Of a stretch of 64,000 nt of DNA, positions 9,881-18,828 are shown in pieces (within the stretch, counting starts at the first letter, position 1; each line of letters starts with the position of its first letter). The position numbers were made by a program, and so were the translations under genes. Origin of the DNA: Hyphomicrobiales bacterium (GTDB lineage Bacteria; Pseudomonadota; Alphaproteobacteria; Rhizobiales; Methylopilaceae); the NCBI GenBank assembly GCA_022842205.1, contig JALHQA010000008.1, positions 62,001 to 126,000 of the forward strand. The letters are read 5' to 3'. The notes under the pieces were generated by a model. The model ran no database searches and was not told where the DNA came from. It saw only the letters and a program-made list of their open reading frames with translations.

Positions 9881-11022
9881 TGGCTGACGAAAAGAAGCCC
9901 GGTCTGTTTGGACGATTGTTCGGCGGCAAGACCGCCGACGAAGCGCCGCCGCCCGCCGAGGAAATGGTGCCGGCCGTTGAAGAGACGCCGTCGGGGCTGC
10001 CCGAAAGCCCGCCGGACGAGCGCATCATTCTGCGTCCCGAGGCCGAGGATGAAGACGAGGTCGCCGCGCTCGCGCCGGAAGTCGAACTGCCGCGCGAGAA
10101 GACCGGCTGGCTGGCGCGCCTGACACGCGGGCTGTCGCGCACTTCGGAAAAGCTCGGCTCCGGCATCGCCGATCTTTTCACCAAGTCGAAGTTCGACGCC
10201 GCGACCTTGGATGAACTCGAAGACCTGCTGATCCAGGCCGATCTCGGGCTTGAGGCAGCAACGCGGATCACCGAGGAGGTCGGGCGCCAGCGTCACGAGC
10301 GCGGGCTCGACGGCGAAGGCGTTCGCCGCGTCGTGGCCGCCGAGGTCGAGAAGATCCTTTCGCCGGTCGCAACTCCCCTCGACGTCAATACGGGAGCGAA
10401 GCCGTTCGTCATTCTGGTGGCCGGTGTCAACGGCTCCGGCAAGACGACAACGATCGGCAAGCTGGCGCAGAAATTCATTGCCGATGGCAAGTCGGTCATG
10501 CTGGCGGCGGGCGACACGTTCCGCGCGGCGGCGGTCGAGCAGCTCGCGGTCTGGGGCGAGCGCACCGGCGCTCCGGTCATCCGCAAGGATATCGGCGCCG
10601 ACGCATCGGGCCTTGCCTACGAGGCGGTGGAAAAGGCGCGTGCCGCGGGTGTCGACATTCTCCTCATCGACACGGCCGGCCGTCTGCAGAACCGCGCCGA
10701 GCTGATGCAGGAACTCGAAAAGATCGCGCGCGTCATCCGCAAGGTCGATGCGGATGCGCCGCATGCCGCGCTCCTCGTGCTTGACGCCACGGTCGGCCAG
10801 AACGCGCTTTCGCAGGTCGATCTGTTCCAGAAGACGGCAGGCATCACCGGCCTTGTGATGACGAAGCTCGACGGCACAGCCCGTGGCGGCATTCTTGTCG
10901 CTGTCGCCGAAAAATTCGGCCTGCCGATCCATTTCATCGGCGTCGGCGAAGGCGTCAACGACCTCGAACCTTTCGATGCCGGCGAGTTTTCGCGCGCGCT
11001 TGTGGGGCTGAACAACGCATGA
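9880..11022 (+). CDS. ftsY: Signal recognition particle receptor FtsY
   Basis: FtsY is the membrane-associated SRP receptor GTPase. Residues 1-80 form an acidic, Pro/Glu-rich A region, followed by the N domain and the G domain. The G domain shows [15 protein letters not shown] near 182-196, [30 protein letters not shown] and [10 protein letters not shown]. The protein is 380 residues. Its ATG shares one base with the mtaB stop and its own end overlaps yciB by 4 nt (ATGA), so these genes look translationally coupled. Partner Ffh is in the same window. Confidence 0.97.
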   Translation: MADEKKPGLFGRLFGGKTADEAPPPAEEMVPAVEETPSGLPESPPDERIILRPEAEDEDEVAALAPEVELPREKTGWLARLTRGLSRTSEKLGSGIADLFTKSKFDAATLDELEDLLIQADLGLEAATRITEEVGRQRHERGLDGEGVRRVVAAEVEKILSPVATPLDVNTGAKPFVILVAGVNGSGKTTTIGKLAQKFIADGKSVMLAAGDTFRAAAVEQLAVWGERTGAPVIRKDIGADASGLAYEAVEKARAAGVDILLIDTAGRLQNRAELMQELEKIARVIRKVDADAPHAALLVLDATVGQNALSQVDLFQKTAGITGLVMTKLDGTARGGILVAVAEKFGLPIHFIGVGEGVNDLEPFDAGEFSRALVGLNNA

Positions 11023-11606
11023 CCATCAAGACCACGGCGGAAGCGCCGAAGAAGCAGCTCAATCCCTGGCTCAAATTCGCGCTCGAACTTGGGCCGCTTG
11101 TCGTCTTCTTCGTCACCAATACGCGCGCGGGCCTGTTCTACGGCACCGGAGCGTTCATGGTTGCGACGGCGGTGTCGCTCATCGTGTCGTGGTTTCTGAT
11201 CCGCCGCATTCCGATCATGCCGCTGGTCACCGGCGTCGTCGTGCTGATCTTCGGCGGGCTGACCCTTTATCTGCAGGACGAGCTGTTCATCAAGCTGAAG
11301 CCGACCATCGTCAATACGCTGTTCGGTGCCGTGCTGCTCGGCGGCCTTGCCTTCGGCAAGTCTCTGCTCGCCGTGGTGTTCGAGGCGGCGTTCAACCTGA
11401 CGGACGAAGGCTGGAAGAAACTCACCTTTCGCTGGGCGCTGTTCTTCTTCGTGCTCGCGATCGTCAACGAGATCGTGTGGCGGAATTTTTCGACCGATTT
11501 CTGGGTCGCCTTCAAGGTCTGGGGCATCATGCCCCTGACTTTCCTGTTCGCGCTTACTCAGGTGCCGCTGCTGACGCGCTACGAGAAGGACGCTGCTTCC
11601 GGCTGA
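11019..11606 (+). CDS. yciB: YciB/septation protein A family membrane protein
   Basis: A 195-residue inner-membrane protein with about five transmembrane helices. Diagnostic segments are [13 protein letters not shown] near 23-35, [22 protein letters not shown] near 78-99, [26 protein letters not shown] and [25 protein letters not shown]. These identify the YciB/IspZ (inner membrane-spanning protein) family, linked to septation and envelope integrity; the exact activity is unsettled. It overlaps ftsY by 4 nt. Its last 53 nt overlap the 3' end of the convergent Popeye-like gene in coding sequence. Confidence 0.93.
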   Translation: MTIKTTAEAPKKQLNPWLKFALELGPLVVFFVTNTRAGLFYGTGAFMVATAVSLIVSWFLIRRIPIMPLVTGVVVLIFGGLTLYLQDELFIKLKPTIVNTLFGAVLLGGLAFGKSLLAVVFEAAFNLTDEGWKKLTFRWALFFFVLAIVNEIVWRNFSTDFWVAFKVWGIMPLTFLFALTQVPLLTRYEKDAASG

Positions 11607-12279
11607 GTATCGCAATGCGCCGTTCGGCATCGACCAGCGCCTCGTTGGCGCTGGCGATCTTGTCGTGGAATTCCTTACGGAAGCTGAGATCGATCGCGTG
11701 CTCGACGTCGCGTTCCTTCGCGATCAGTTCGCGTAGCTTCGCGCGTTCCAGCGCCAGATAGCGCACGGGTGTCAGCGCGACGGCCGTCGCGGTGGCCGGA
11801 GTTCCGGACAGGATGCTGATTTCACCGACGAGGCTGCCGCGATAGCACAGCCCCACCTCTACCTCTTCCACGGTCACGCGTACTTCGCCCTCGGCGATGA
11901 AGTAGAGATGCGAGACCATCTGCCCGCGCTGAGTGAAGACGAACCCGGGTTCGGCCGTGCCCCAATGGCCGGTCGCAAGGAGGCGGCGCGTCAGCTGCGG
12001 ATCGAGCTTGGGCGCAATGTGCTGACGGAACATCCAGTCGTCGGCGGAGAAGCTGAAGCCGCGGTTCTTCCAGCTCGCGAAGGCGATCTGGGCTGCGTTT
12101 ACGGCAACGAACACGGCAAACCATGTCGCACTGACATAATCGCCGACTGCTCCGGAATAGAGGATCCCGGCAAGTCCGGCTGCGATGCCGACGATGCGAA
12201 GATGGAGCATCTTCGTCATCAGCACGGACAGGATCAGCAACGCAAAGGTCGCGTGTCCGAGAAGAGCTTCCGCTGACAA
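11554..12279 (-). CDS. Popeye-like membrane protein with cyclic-nucleotide-binding fold
   Basis: A 241-residue protein with three N-terminal membrane helices (roughly 8-25, 28-46 and 50-68) followed by a cytoplasmic cNMP-binding-type beta-roll (about 85-200). The layout and local pattern ([12 protein letters not shown] at the third helix, WKNRGFSF after it, then [15 protein letters not shown]) resemble eukaryotic Popeye proteins and their bacterial relatives. The phosphate-binding cassette reads [15 protein letters not shown]: the Gly-Glu is kept, but the arginine that contacts the cAMP phosphate in CRP is a threonine here. Ligand binding is therefore uncertain. It lies 68 nt downstream of ccmG on the same strand and overlaps yciB by 53 nt tail to tail. 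Confidence 0.7.
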   Translation of the reverse strand: MSAEALLGHATFALLILSVLMTKMLHLRIVGIAAGLAGILYSGAVGDYVSATWFAVFVAVNAAQIAFASWKNRGFSFSADDWMFRQHIAPKLDPQLTRRLLATGHWGTAEPGFVFTQRGQMVSHLYFIAEGEVRVTVEEVEVGLCYRGSLVGEISILSGTPATATAVALTPVRYLALERAKLRELIAKERDVEHAIDLSFRKEFHDKIASANEALVDAERRIAILSRKQRPSRSASAAAPE

Positions 12280-12347
12280 GATGTCGATATCCCCGGGCTG
12301 GGCCGATTATCGGGCATTTTCGCCGAGCGAGGCGGCGGAGGCAATCT

Positions 12348-12929
12348 CTAGCGCGTGGCGGCGGATGCCGTTCCGGCCTCGGCCTTGCCGATTTCCGGCA
12401 GCAGCATGTCGGTGAAGCTGGCCTCGGTCAGCGGGCCGATATGCTTGTAGGCGATGCGGCCGTCCTTGCCGATGACGAACGTCTCCGGCACGCCATAGAC
12501 GCCCCAGTCGATGGCGGCGCGCCCCTTCTCGTCCACCCCGACGGCGGAGAAGGGATTGCCCATTTCGTTGAGGAAACCCAGCGTGTTCCCGGGCTCGTCC
12601 TTGTAGGCGATGCCGACCAGCCGGACACGGTTCATCGCGGCGAGCTTTTCCAGCAGCGGGTGTTCCTCACGGCAGGGTGCGCACCAGGAGGCGAAGACGT
12701 TGACCACCGTCACATGGCCGTTTCCGAGATCGTCGCGCGACAGGCCGGGGACCGCCGCGCCGTTCGGGCCGGCAAGGCCTGTCAGCGGCGGCAGCGAGAA
12801 TTCGGGCGCTTCGCGGCCGATCAGCGCCGAGGGCAGTTTCGACGGGTCGCCGGCATAGAGCCGGACGTAGAACAGCCCGACCAGCGCCAGGAACAGCGCG
12901 AGCGGGATGAGAACGCCAAGCCGGCGCAT
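12348..12929 (-). CDS. ccmG: Cytochrome c biogenesis thiol:disulfide interchange protein CcmG/DsbE
   Basis: CcmG reduces the apocytochrome c heme-binding cysteines in the periplasm. The 193-residue protein has one N-terminal membrane anchor (residues ~4-24) and a thioredoxin-like domain with SWCAPCREEHPLL (Cys83, Cys86) and the cis-proline segment YGVPETFVIGKDG. The ATG at 12929 overlaps the ccmD stop by one base and fits the family start; a longer open frame upstream reads back through ccmD. It is the last ccm gene of this leftward operon. Confidence 0.95.
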   Translation of the reverse strand: MRRLGVLIPLALFLALVGLFYVRLYAGDPSKLPSALIGREAPEFSLPPLTGLAGPNGAAVPGLSRDDLGNGHVTVVNVFASWCAPCREEHPLLEKLAAMNRVRLVGIAYKDEPGNTLGFLNEMGNPFSAVGVDEKGRAAIDWGVYGVPETFVIGKDGRIAYKHIGPLTEASFTDMLLPEIGKAEAGTASAATR

Positions 12930-13069
12930 CAGCCCCGTCCGAGCCGAGTTTCGAGGGCTTCGAGGGCGCGTACCTGTCCGCGATACTGCAGGACGCTCCA
13001 CACGATCAGCGCCCCGGTGACAAGGGCGGTAAAACCGTAGGCGGCGACGATATATCCGGTGTGGGTCAT
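12929..13069 (-). CDS. ccmD: Heme exporter protein CcmD
   Basis: A 46-residue single-span protein, MTHTGYIVAAYGFTALVTGA then LIVWSVLQYRGQVRALEALE. This is the usual CcmD shape: one helix near residues 8-29 followed by a charged cytoplasmic tail. CcmD anchors CcmE in the CcmABC complex and aids release of holo-CcmE. It starts at the ATG at 13069 with GGAGG just upstream, overlaps ccmC by 4 nt and ccmG by one base. Short length and position between ccmC and ccmG make the call firm. Confidence 0.92.
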   Translation of the reverse strand: MTHTGYIVAAYGFTALVTGALIVWSVLQYRGQVRALEALETRLGRG

Positions 13070-13839
13070 CGTTCCTCCGCCGCCCGCAATTGCAGGCCGC
13101 GCACCCGCCGCCGCGTCAGTTCGGTGCGCATGCCGACCAGATGCAAAGTGACGAACAGACACGTAAACGCCAGCGCGTTCACGAGAAGAGGCACGAGGAT
13201 GTCCGGATGGATCGTCGGCCCGTCCACGCGAAACACCGACGCCGGCTGATGCAGCGTGTTCCACCAGTCCACCGAAAACTTGATGATGGGGATATTGACG
13301 AAGCCGGCCAGAGTCAAAATCGCCACCAGCCTTGCGGCGCGCGATGGTTCGTCGAGCGCGGCGCGCAGCGCGATGACGCCCAGATACATCAATAACAATA
13401 TCAGTACGGACGTCAGCCGTGCGTCCCATTCCCACCACGTGCCCCACATCGGGCGTCCCCACAGCGAGCCGGTGACGAGGGCGATCAGTGTAAAGGCCGC
13501 GCCGATGGGTGCCGCAGCCTGCGCCGCCACATCGGCGAGCGGATGGCGCCAGACGAGCACGCCGAGGCTTGCGATCGACATCAGGGACCAGCCGAACATC
13601 GCAAGCCACGCCGCCGGCACATGGACGAACATGATCCGCACCGTCTCGCCCTGCTGGTAGTCCGCAGGCGAAACGAAGAACGCCTGATACAGCCCGACGG
13701 CAAACAGGATCGCTGTCAGCCCCGCGAGCCAGGGCAGCAGCGAGCCCGAGAGCGCATTGAAACGTGCAGGGTTGGCGAGCGCGATCATCGGGCGCGATGT
13801 AGCCTTGGGGCCTCCGGCTGGCAACGCGCGTTTGGTCAC
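13066..13839 (-). CDS. ccmC: Heme exporter / cytochrome c maturation protein CcmC
   Basis: CcmC loads heme onto CcmE in the periplasm. The protein has six membrane helices and the tryptophan-rich WGTWWEWD signature at residues 132-139 of the heme-handling-protein family. His ligands are in FVHVPAAW (His73) and WWNTLHQPAS (near 196). The start is the GTG at 13839 overlapping the ccmB stop (GTGA), giving 257 residues. An ATG at 13788 would give 240 residues, closer to E. coli CcmC, but has no obvious ribosome site; the exact start is uncertain. Confidence 0.95.
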   Translation of the reverse strand: MTKRALPAGGPKATSRPMIALANPARFNALSGSLLPWLAGLTAILFAVGLYQAFFVSPADYQQGETVRIMFVHVPAAWLAMFGWSLMSIASLGVLVWRHPLADVAAQAAAPIGAAFTLIALVTGSLWGRPMWGTWWEWDARLTSVLILLLMYLGVIALRAALDEPSRAARLVAILTLAGFVNIPIIKFSVDWWNTLHQPASVFRVDGPTIHPDILVPLLVNALAFTCLFVTLHLVGMRTELTRRRVRGLQLRAAEER

Positions 13840-14504
13840 GACTGCGCGCCTTTCAGGGCCGCCGCCGCCGCCACGGGCGCCAGAACCAGACTGCCGAGGG
13901 AGGCCGCCAGCAGCAGCATCAACGGTGCGGAGCCGCCCTCGCCGGCGACGAGTGCATTGGTCGCCGACACGCCGAAGATCAGGACAGGCACCGCCATCGG
14001 CAGCACCAGCACCGGCAGCAGCAGGCCACCCCGTCTCAGCCCTACTGTCAGGGCCGCACCGATCATGCCGAGCAGCGTCAAGGCCGGCGTGCCCAGCAGG
14101 AGGGTCAGGGCCACGGCGCCGAGCGCTTCGGGCGGCAGGTTCAGCATCAGGCCGAGAAGAGGCGCGGCGGCGGCGAGCGGCAGTCCCGTCACGGTCCAGT
14201 GGGCGGCCGCCTTGGCCAGAACGACGAGCGGCAGCGGGGCCGGAGCCGCGAACAGAAGATCGAGCGAGCCGTCCTCGGCATCGGCCCCGAACAGCCGGTC
14301 GAGACCGATCAGGGTCGAGAGCAAAGCGCCGATCCAGAGAATGGCCGTGCCCACGCGCGCCAGAAGCTTCATGTCGGGCCCGATGGCAAAGGGCGTCACG
14401 GCGACGACAGACAGGAAGAAGACGAGCGGCAGGCCGACGCCGCCGCCGGCCCGGACGGCAAGGCGGAAGTCGCGCCGGATCAGGGCCAGCAGCGCGCGCG
14501 TCAT
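13836..14504 (-). CDS. ccmB: Heme exporter permease CcmB
   Basis: CcmB is the membrane subunit of the CcmAB ATPase that releases holo-CcmE. The 222-residue protein starts MTRALLALIRRDFRLAVR, then has six hydrophobic segments. The family motif LDRLFGADAEDGSLDLLFAAP lies near residues 67-87, and LLLPVLVLPMAVPVLIFG near 160. The ATG at 14504 overlaps the ccmA stop by 4 nt; an ATG 13 codons earlier is open but adds a non-conserved segment inside ccmA. It lies within ccmA-B-C-D-G, all overlapping. Confidence 0.95.
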   Translation of the reverse strand: MTRALLALIRRDFRLAVRAGGGVGLPLVFFLSVVAVTPFAIGPDMKLLARVGTAILWIGALLSTLIGLDRLFGADAEDGSLDLLFAAPAPLPLVVLAKAAAHWTVTGLPLAAAAPLLGLMLNLPPEALGAVALTLLLGTPALTLLGMIGAALTVGLRRGGLLLPVLVLPMAVPVLIFGVSATNALVAGEGGSAPLMLLLAASLGSLVLAPVAAAAALKGAQS

Positions 14505-15106
14505 ACCGCCCGCCCCAGAACCATGCGTTTTGTCATGGCCCAACCGAGGTCGGCATGCGTGGCGGCGACAACGAGGCCGCCCGCGGCACGATGGATTTCG
14601 ACAAGGGAGGCGAGCCGGTCGAGACCGTCGGTGTCGAGCGCCGTCGCCGGTTCATCGAGCAGCCAGATGTCCCGCCTGGCGACGGCGAGACGGGCGAGCG
14701 ACAGCCGCCTTTTTTGACCGGCGGACAGCGTTCCGGCGGGCAGATCGGCGGCATGGCCAAGGCCGACCGCCTCGAGCGCCGTTTCGGTTGCGGTACTGTC
14801 GCCGCCGAGAAAGTCCGCCCAGAACGCAATGTTTTCCCGGGCGGTCAGCGCGCCCTTCACCCCGTCGAGATGACCGAGGAAATGCATGTGTTCGGCGGCC
14901 GTGCGTTCGCCATCGCCGCCCTCGACCGAAATCCGGCCTTGCGCCAGCGGCAAAAGACCCGCCAGCGCCCGCAAAAGCGTCGATTTCCCAGCACCATTGG
15001 GCCCGGTTACGACCATGGCCTCGCCTGGCCCGAGCTTTACGCCGACGCCCTCCAGCACGCGGCGGCCGCCGCGTTCAACAGTGAGATCATCCGCGGTCAG
15101 TTGCAC
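14501..15106 (-). CDS. ccmA: Heme exporter ATP-binding protein CcmA
   Basis: CcmA is the ABC ATPase of cytochrome c maturation. Walker A is GPNGAGKST (residues 35-43), the signature is LSAGQKRRLSLARL near 130, and Walker B is WLLDEPATALD near 150. I chose the GTG at 15106 because it gives 201 residues, the normal CcmA length, beginning (V/M)QLTADDLTVERGG; the reading frame stays open for 55 more codons into the promoter region without homology. It heads the leftward ccm operon and is divergent from acnA. Confidence 0.95.
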   Translation of the reverse strand: MQLTADDLTVERGGRRVLEGVGVKLGPGEAMVVTGPNGAGKSTLLRALAGLLPLAQGRISVEGGDGERTAAEHMHFLGHLDGVKGALTARENIAFWADFLGGDSTATETALEAVGLGHAADLPAGTLSAGQKRRLSLARLAVARRDIWLLDEPATALDTDGLDRLASLVEIHRAAGGLVVAATHADLGWAMTKRMVLGRAV

Positions 15107-15144
15107 GAGGCCCCGCCGAAATAATGAGAGACGGAGCCTGCTTG

Positions 15145-15157
15145 CGTAGGGCCTACG
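15145..15157. promoter_or_regulatory. Short perfect palindrome in the ccmA-acnA divergent promoter region
   Basis: CGTAGG-g-CCTACG, a 6-1-6 inverted repeat 39 nt upstream of the ccmA start in the 201-bp region separating the divergently transcribed ccmA and acnA genes. Its size and place suit an operator, but it matches no binding motif that I can name and could be chance. Confidence 0.25.
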
Positions 15158-15307
15158 ATCTGGAAGGATTCGAAACTTGCTTCTATATTCGCCCCCTGCT
15201 CGACGTATTCCCAATGCGGAGAGCGGACTGCCACGCGTTTCCCACGGGGTTGTTCGCTTCGGAGTGCACACGCTCCCGCCGAGTGTCTGGTATGGAGATC
15301 AGCACTC

Positions 15308-17995
15308 GTGTCCAAAACATCCCTCGACAGTTTCAAAGCCAAGAAAACCCTCACCGCCGGCGGCCGGACCTACACTTACTACAGTCTCGCGGAGGCCGAG
15401 AAAAACGGCCTTAAGGGCATAGCGCGTCTGCCGGTGTCGCTCAAAGTCCTGCTTGAGAACCTGCTGCGGTTCGAGGACGGCAGGACCGTCACCAAGGACA
15501 GCATCCTGGCCATGGCCGCATGGCTGAAGGACCGGACCTCTTCTCAGGAGATCAATTTCCGGCCAGCCCGCGTCCTGATGCAGGATTTCACTGGCGTTCC
15601 TGCCGTCGTCGATCTCGCCGCGATGCGCGACGCGATGAACGCGCTTGGCGGCGATCCGCGCCGCATCAATCCGCTTATCCCGGTCGATCTCGTGATCGAC
15701 CATTCGGTCATCGTCGACGAGTTCGGCACACCGCAGGCCTTCGCCAAGAACGTCGAACTCGAATACCAGCGCAATGGCGAGCGCTACCGGTTTCTGAAAT
15801 GGGCCCAGGGCTCGTTCGACAATTTCCGTGTCGTGCCGCCCGGAACCGGCATCTGCCACCAGGTCAATCTCGAATATCTTTCCCAGGTCGTCTGGACGAA
15901 TGAAGAAGGCGGCGAGACCACGGCCTATTGCGACACGCTTGTCGGCACCGACAGCCACACCACGATGGTCAATGGCCTGTCCGTACTCGGCTGGGGCGTC
16001 GGCGGCATCGAGGCGGAGGCCGCGATGCTCGGCCAGCCGCTGTCGATGCTTGTCCCCGAAGTCGTCGGCTTCCGCATTTCCGGAAGACTGCGAGAAGGCG
16101 TCACCGCGACCGACCTTGTGCTGACGGTCACCGAGATGCTGCGCAAGAAGGGCGTCGTCGGAAAATTCGTCGAGTTTTTCGGTCCCGGCATCGGTGCGAT
16201 GGCGCTGGAGGATCGTGCGACGATCGGCAACATGGCGCCGGAATATGGCGCGACCTGCGGCTTCTTTCCGGTCGATACCGAAACGCTGCGCTATCTCGAC
16301 GAAACCGGCCGCGATCCGGCGCGCCTTGCGCTTGTCGAGGAGTATCAGAAGGCGCAGGGCATGTTCTGGACGCCGGACGCCGCCGAGCCCGTATTTACGG
16401 ATGTGCTCGAACTGGACCTCGCCTCCGTCGAACCGTCCCTCGCGGGTCCGAAACGGCCGCAGGACCGTGTGCTGCTGTCCGGCACCAAGGCCGGTTTCCT
16501 CAACGCGCTTGAGGGTGAGTTCGGCAAGAAGGGCAAGGTTGCCGAGCGCTTTCCGGTCGAAGGCGAGGACTATACGATCGGCCATGGCGATGTCGTGCTC
16601 GCCGCCATCACATCCTGCACCAACACCTCAAACCCGAATGTCATGATCGCAGCCGGGCTTCTCGCGCGCAACGCGGTGGCGAAGGGCCTGAAGGTCAAGC
16701 CCTGGGTCAAGACATCGGTCGCGCCGGGAAGCCAGGTCGTCGCCGACTATTATGCGAGTTCGGGTCTGCAGACCGATCTCGACACGCTCGGCTTCAACAT
16801 CGTCGGCTTCGGCTGCACCTCGTGCATCGGCAATTCCGGCCCGCTGGCGGAACCGCTGTCGGAGGCAGTCAACGGCAATGACGTCGTGGCCGGTGCCGTG
16901 ATCTCCGGCAACCGCAATTTCGAGGGCCGCGTCAATCCTGACGTGCGCGCGAACTACCTTGCGTCACCGCCGCTCGTCGTCGCCTATGCGCTGGCGGGCT
17001 CCCTGCAGGTTGACCTCGCAACCGAGCCGCTTGGCTTGGGATCGGACGGCAAGCCGGTCTATCTCCGTGACATCTGGCCGTCCTCGAAGGAGGTCGCTCA
17101 ATATGTACGCGACAACGTCACCAAGGCGATCTTCCAGAAGCGCTATGCCGACGTCTTCAAGGGCGACGAGCACTGGCAGAAGATTTCGGTGTCGAAGGGC
17201 CTGACCTACGAGTGGGACGACCGCTCGACCTATGTGCAGAACCCGCCGTATTTCGAGGGCATCACCAAGACGCCGGCGCCGCTCAAAGACATCGACAATG
17301 CGCGTGTACTGGCGTTGCTGCTCGATTCAATCACGACAGACCACATCTCGCCGGCGGGCTCGATCAAGGTCGAAAGCCCCGCCGGTCATTACCTGCGCGA
17401 TCATCAGGTGCGCCCGGCGGACTTCAACCAGTACGGCACGCGCCGCGGCAACCATCAGGTCATGATGCGCGGCACCTTCGCCAATATCCGCATCAAGAAC
17501 CAGATGCTGGCTGGCGTCGAAGGCGGGCTGACCAGGCATTATCCGGACGGCGAACAGATGCCGATCTACGACGCGGCCATGAAATACAAGGCCGACGGCG
17601 TGCCGCTCGTCGTCTTTGCCGGAAAGGAATACGGCACCGGTTCCTCCCGCGACTGGGCCGCGAAGGGCACTGTCCTGCTTGGAATCCGCGCGGTGGTCGC
17701 TGAAAGTTTCGAGCGCATCCACCGCTCCAACCTTGTCGGCATGGGCGTCGTGCCGCTGGTGTTCGAGGCCGGCACGAGCTGGAAGACACTCGGCCTCAAG
17801 GGCGACGAAACGGTCACCATCCACGGCATAGCCGACGGGCTGCAGCCGCGGGCGGTTCTCACGGCCGAGATCACATTCGCGTCAGGCGAGGTCAAGCGCG
17901 TGCCGCTGGTCTGCCGGATCGACACTGCCGAGGAAATGGAATATTTCCGCAATGGCGGCATCCTGCACTATGTGCTGCGCCAGCTCGCGGCATGA
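15308..17995 (+). CDS. acnA: Aconitate hydratase A
   Basis: Aconitase interconverts citrate and isocitrate in the TCA cycle. At 895 residues this is the AcnA/IRP-type single-chain enzyme. The [4Fe-4S] cysteines are in TSCTNTSNP (Cys437) and GCTSCIGNSGPL (Cys503, Cys506). Other signatures are VGTDSHTTMVNGLSVLGWGV near 214 and the swivelling C-terminal domain with KEYGTGSSRDWAAKG. The start is the GTG at 15308, with GGAG about 11 nt upstream. It is monocistronic or followed by the DUF1223 gene after 53 nt, with a hairpin over its stop codon between them. Confidence 0.97.
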   Translation: MSKTSLDSFKAKKTLTAGGRTYTYYSLAEAEKNGLKGIARLPVSLKVLLENLLRFEDGRTVTKDSILAMAAWLKDRTSSQEINFRPARVLMQDFTGVPAVVDLAAMRDAMNALGGDPRRINPLIPVDLVIDHSVIVDEFGTPQAFAKNVELEYQRNGERYRFLKWAQGSFDNFRVVPPGTGICHQVNLEYLSQVVWTNEEGGETTAYCDTLVGTDSHTTMVNGLSVLGWGVGGIEAEAAMLGQPLSMLVPEVVGFRISGRLREGVTATDLVLTVTEMLRKKGVVGKFVEFFGPGIGAMALEDRATIGNMAPEYGATCGFFPVDTETLRYLDETGRDPARLALVEEYQKAQGMFWTPDAAEPVFTDVLELDLASVEPSLAGPKRPQDRVLLSGTKAGFLNALEGEFGKKGKVAERFPVEGEDYTIGHGDVVLAAITSCTNTSNPNVMIAAGLLARNAVAKGLKVKPWVKTSVAPGSQVVADYYASSGLQTDLDTLGFNIVGFGCTSCIGNSGPLAEPLSEAVNGNDVVAGAVISGNRNFEGRVNPDVRANYLASPPLVVAYALAGSLQVDLATEPLGLGSDGKPVYLRDIWPSSKEVAQYVRDNVTKAIFQKRYADVFKGDEHWQKISVSKGLTYEWDDRSTYVQNPPYFEGITKTPAPLKDIDNARVLALLLDSITTDHISPAGSIKVESPAGHYLRDHQVRPADFNQYGTRRGNHQVMMRGTFANIRIKNQMLAGVEGGLTRHYPDGEQMPIYDAAMKYKADGVPLVVFAGKEYGTGSSRDWAAKGTVLLGIRAVVAESFERIHRSNLVGMGVVPLVFEAGTSWKTLGLKGDETVTIHGIADGLQPRAVLTAEITFASGEVKRVPLVCRIDTAEEMEYFRNGGILHYVLRQLAA

Positions 17996-18011
17996 GGCTC
18001 TCGGCCTCGTG
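17991..18011 (+). other. Hairpin overlapping the acnA stop codon
   Basis: CATGAGGC (17991-17998) can pair with GCCTCGTG (18004-18011), 8 bp including one G-U pair, around a 5-nt loop. The acnA TGA lies in the left arm. No T-tract follows, so it may be a 3'-end stabiliser or weak attenuator rather than an intrinsic terminator. Confidence 0.3.
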
Positions 18012-18048
18012 ACTGGCGGGCCGGGGTAAACAGGGCCATGCCAGACCT

Positions 18049-18768
18049 ATGAGATTGACGCCTCAAGTACTCGGCATCGGGCTTGCGCTGGTATCAGTGC
18101 AGGCCCTTGCCGAACAGCCCCGGGCCGTTCTGGAGCTCTTTACCAGCCAAGGCTGCTCGTCCTGCCCCAAGGCCGACCGTCTTGCCGGTGAACTGGCCAA
18201 GGAGAAGGACCTCGTCGTCCTGACGTTTCCTGTCGATTACTGGGACTATCTCGGCTGGAAGGATACCTTCGGCGCGGCCGCCCATTCGGCCCGCCAGCGC
18301 GCCTATGCCAATGTTCGCGGCGACCGCAAGGTGTTCACACCGCAGATGATTGTTAACGGCATCGAGTCCGCGACCGGCAGCGACCGCACGGGGATTCTGG
18401 CGGCCATCGAAAAGACGAAGGATAAGGACGGGCTGCTGGCGATCCCGGTCAATGTCGTGGAGCAGGGCGGTCAGATCGAGGTCGCCCTTGAAGCCGGACC
18501 TGCGCGCGAGGGCGAGGTATGGCTCGTCGCCGTTGCGTCGCACCGTACGGTCGAGATCGAGAACGGCGAGAACAAGAGCCGGACTATCGACTACACCAAT
18601 GTTGTGCGGCGCATGACGCGCCTCGGCGCCTGGGCCGGCAAGCCGTGCCAGTTCAAGGTTGCGCGCGCGGAAGCCGTGCCGGCGGATGCCGACCGCTATC
18701 TTGTGCTCGTGCAGCAAGGTTCAGGCTCGATGCCGGGCACGATTCTCGGCGTGCGCTCGACCGATTGA
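18049..18768 (+). CDS. DUF1223 thioredoxin-like exported protein
   Basis: A 239-residue protein with a signal peptide (residues ~1-21, ending in VQALAEQP). The mature part starts with the DUF1223 pattern AVLELFTSQGCSSCPKAD, a CxxC within a thioredoxin-like fold, then FPVDYWDYLGWKDTF and YTPQMIVNG-like FTPQMIVNGIESATG near 98-112. It is therefore probably periplasmic and possibly redox-active. The family has no established function. It follows acnA by 53 nt in the same direction and precedes a strong hairpin. Confidence 0.85.
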   Translation: MRLTPQVLGIGLALVSVQALAEQPRAVLELFTSQGCSSCPKADRLAGELAKEKDLVVLTFPVDYWDYLGWKDTFGAAAHSARQRAYANVRGDRKVFTPQMIVNGIESATGSDRTGILAAIEKTKDKDGLLAIPVNVVEQGGQIEVALEAGPAREGEVWLVAVASHRTVEIENGENKSRTIDYTNVVRRMTRLGAWAGKPCQFKVARAEAVPADADRYLVLVQQGSGSMPGTILGVRSTD

Positions 18769-18795
18769 ATTTTCTGAAAATTCGTGCGGTGCAGA

Positions 18796-18828
18796 CAAAA
18801 AGAAGGGCCGGACAAGCCGGCCCTTCTC
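18796..18828. terminator. Hairpin terminator after the DUF1223 gene
   Basis: A perfect 11-bp stem, AGAAGGGCCGG (18801-18811) with CCGGCCCTTCT (18817-18827), loop ACAAG. It lies 32 nt after the DUF1223 stop. The A-run before it (18797-18801) means the T-tract is on the minus strand, but no leftward gene ends here; on the plus strand only CAAG follows. It probably still ends the acnA-DUF1223 transcript, perhaps inefficiently or with Rho. Confidence 0.65.
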
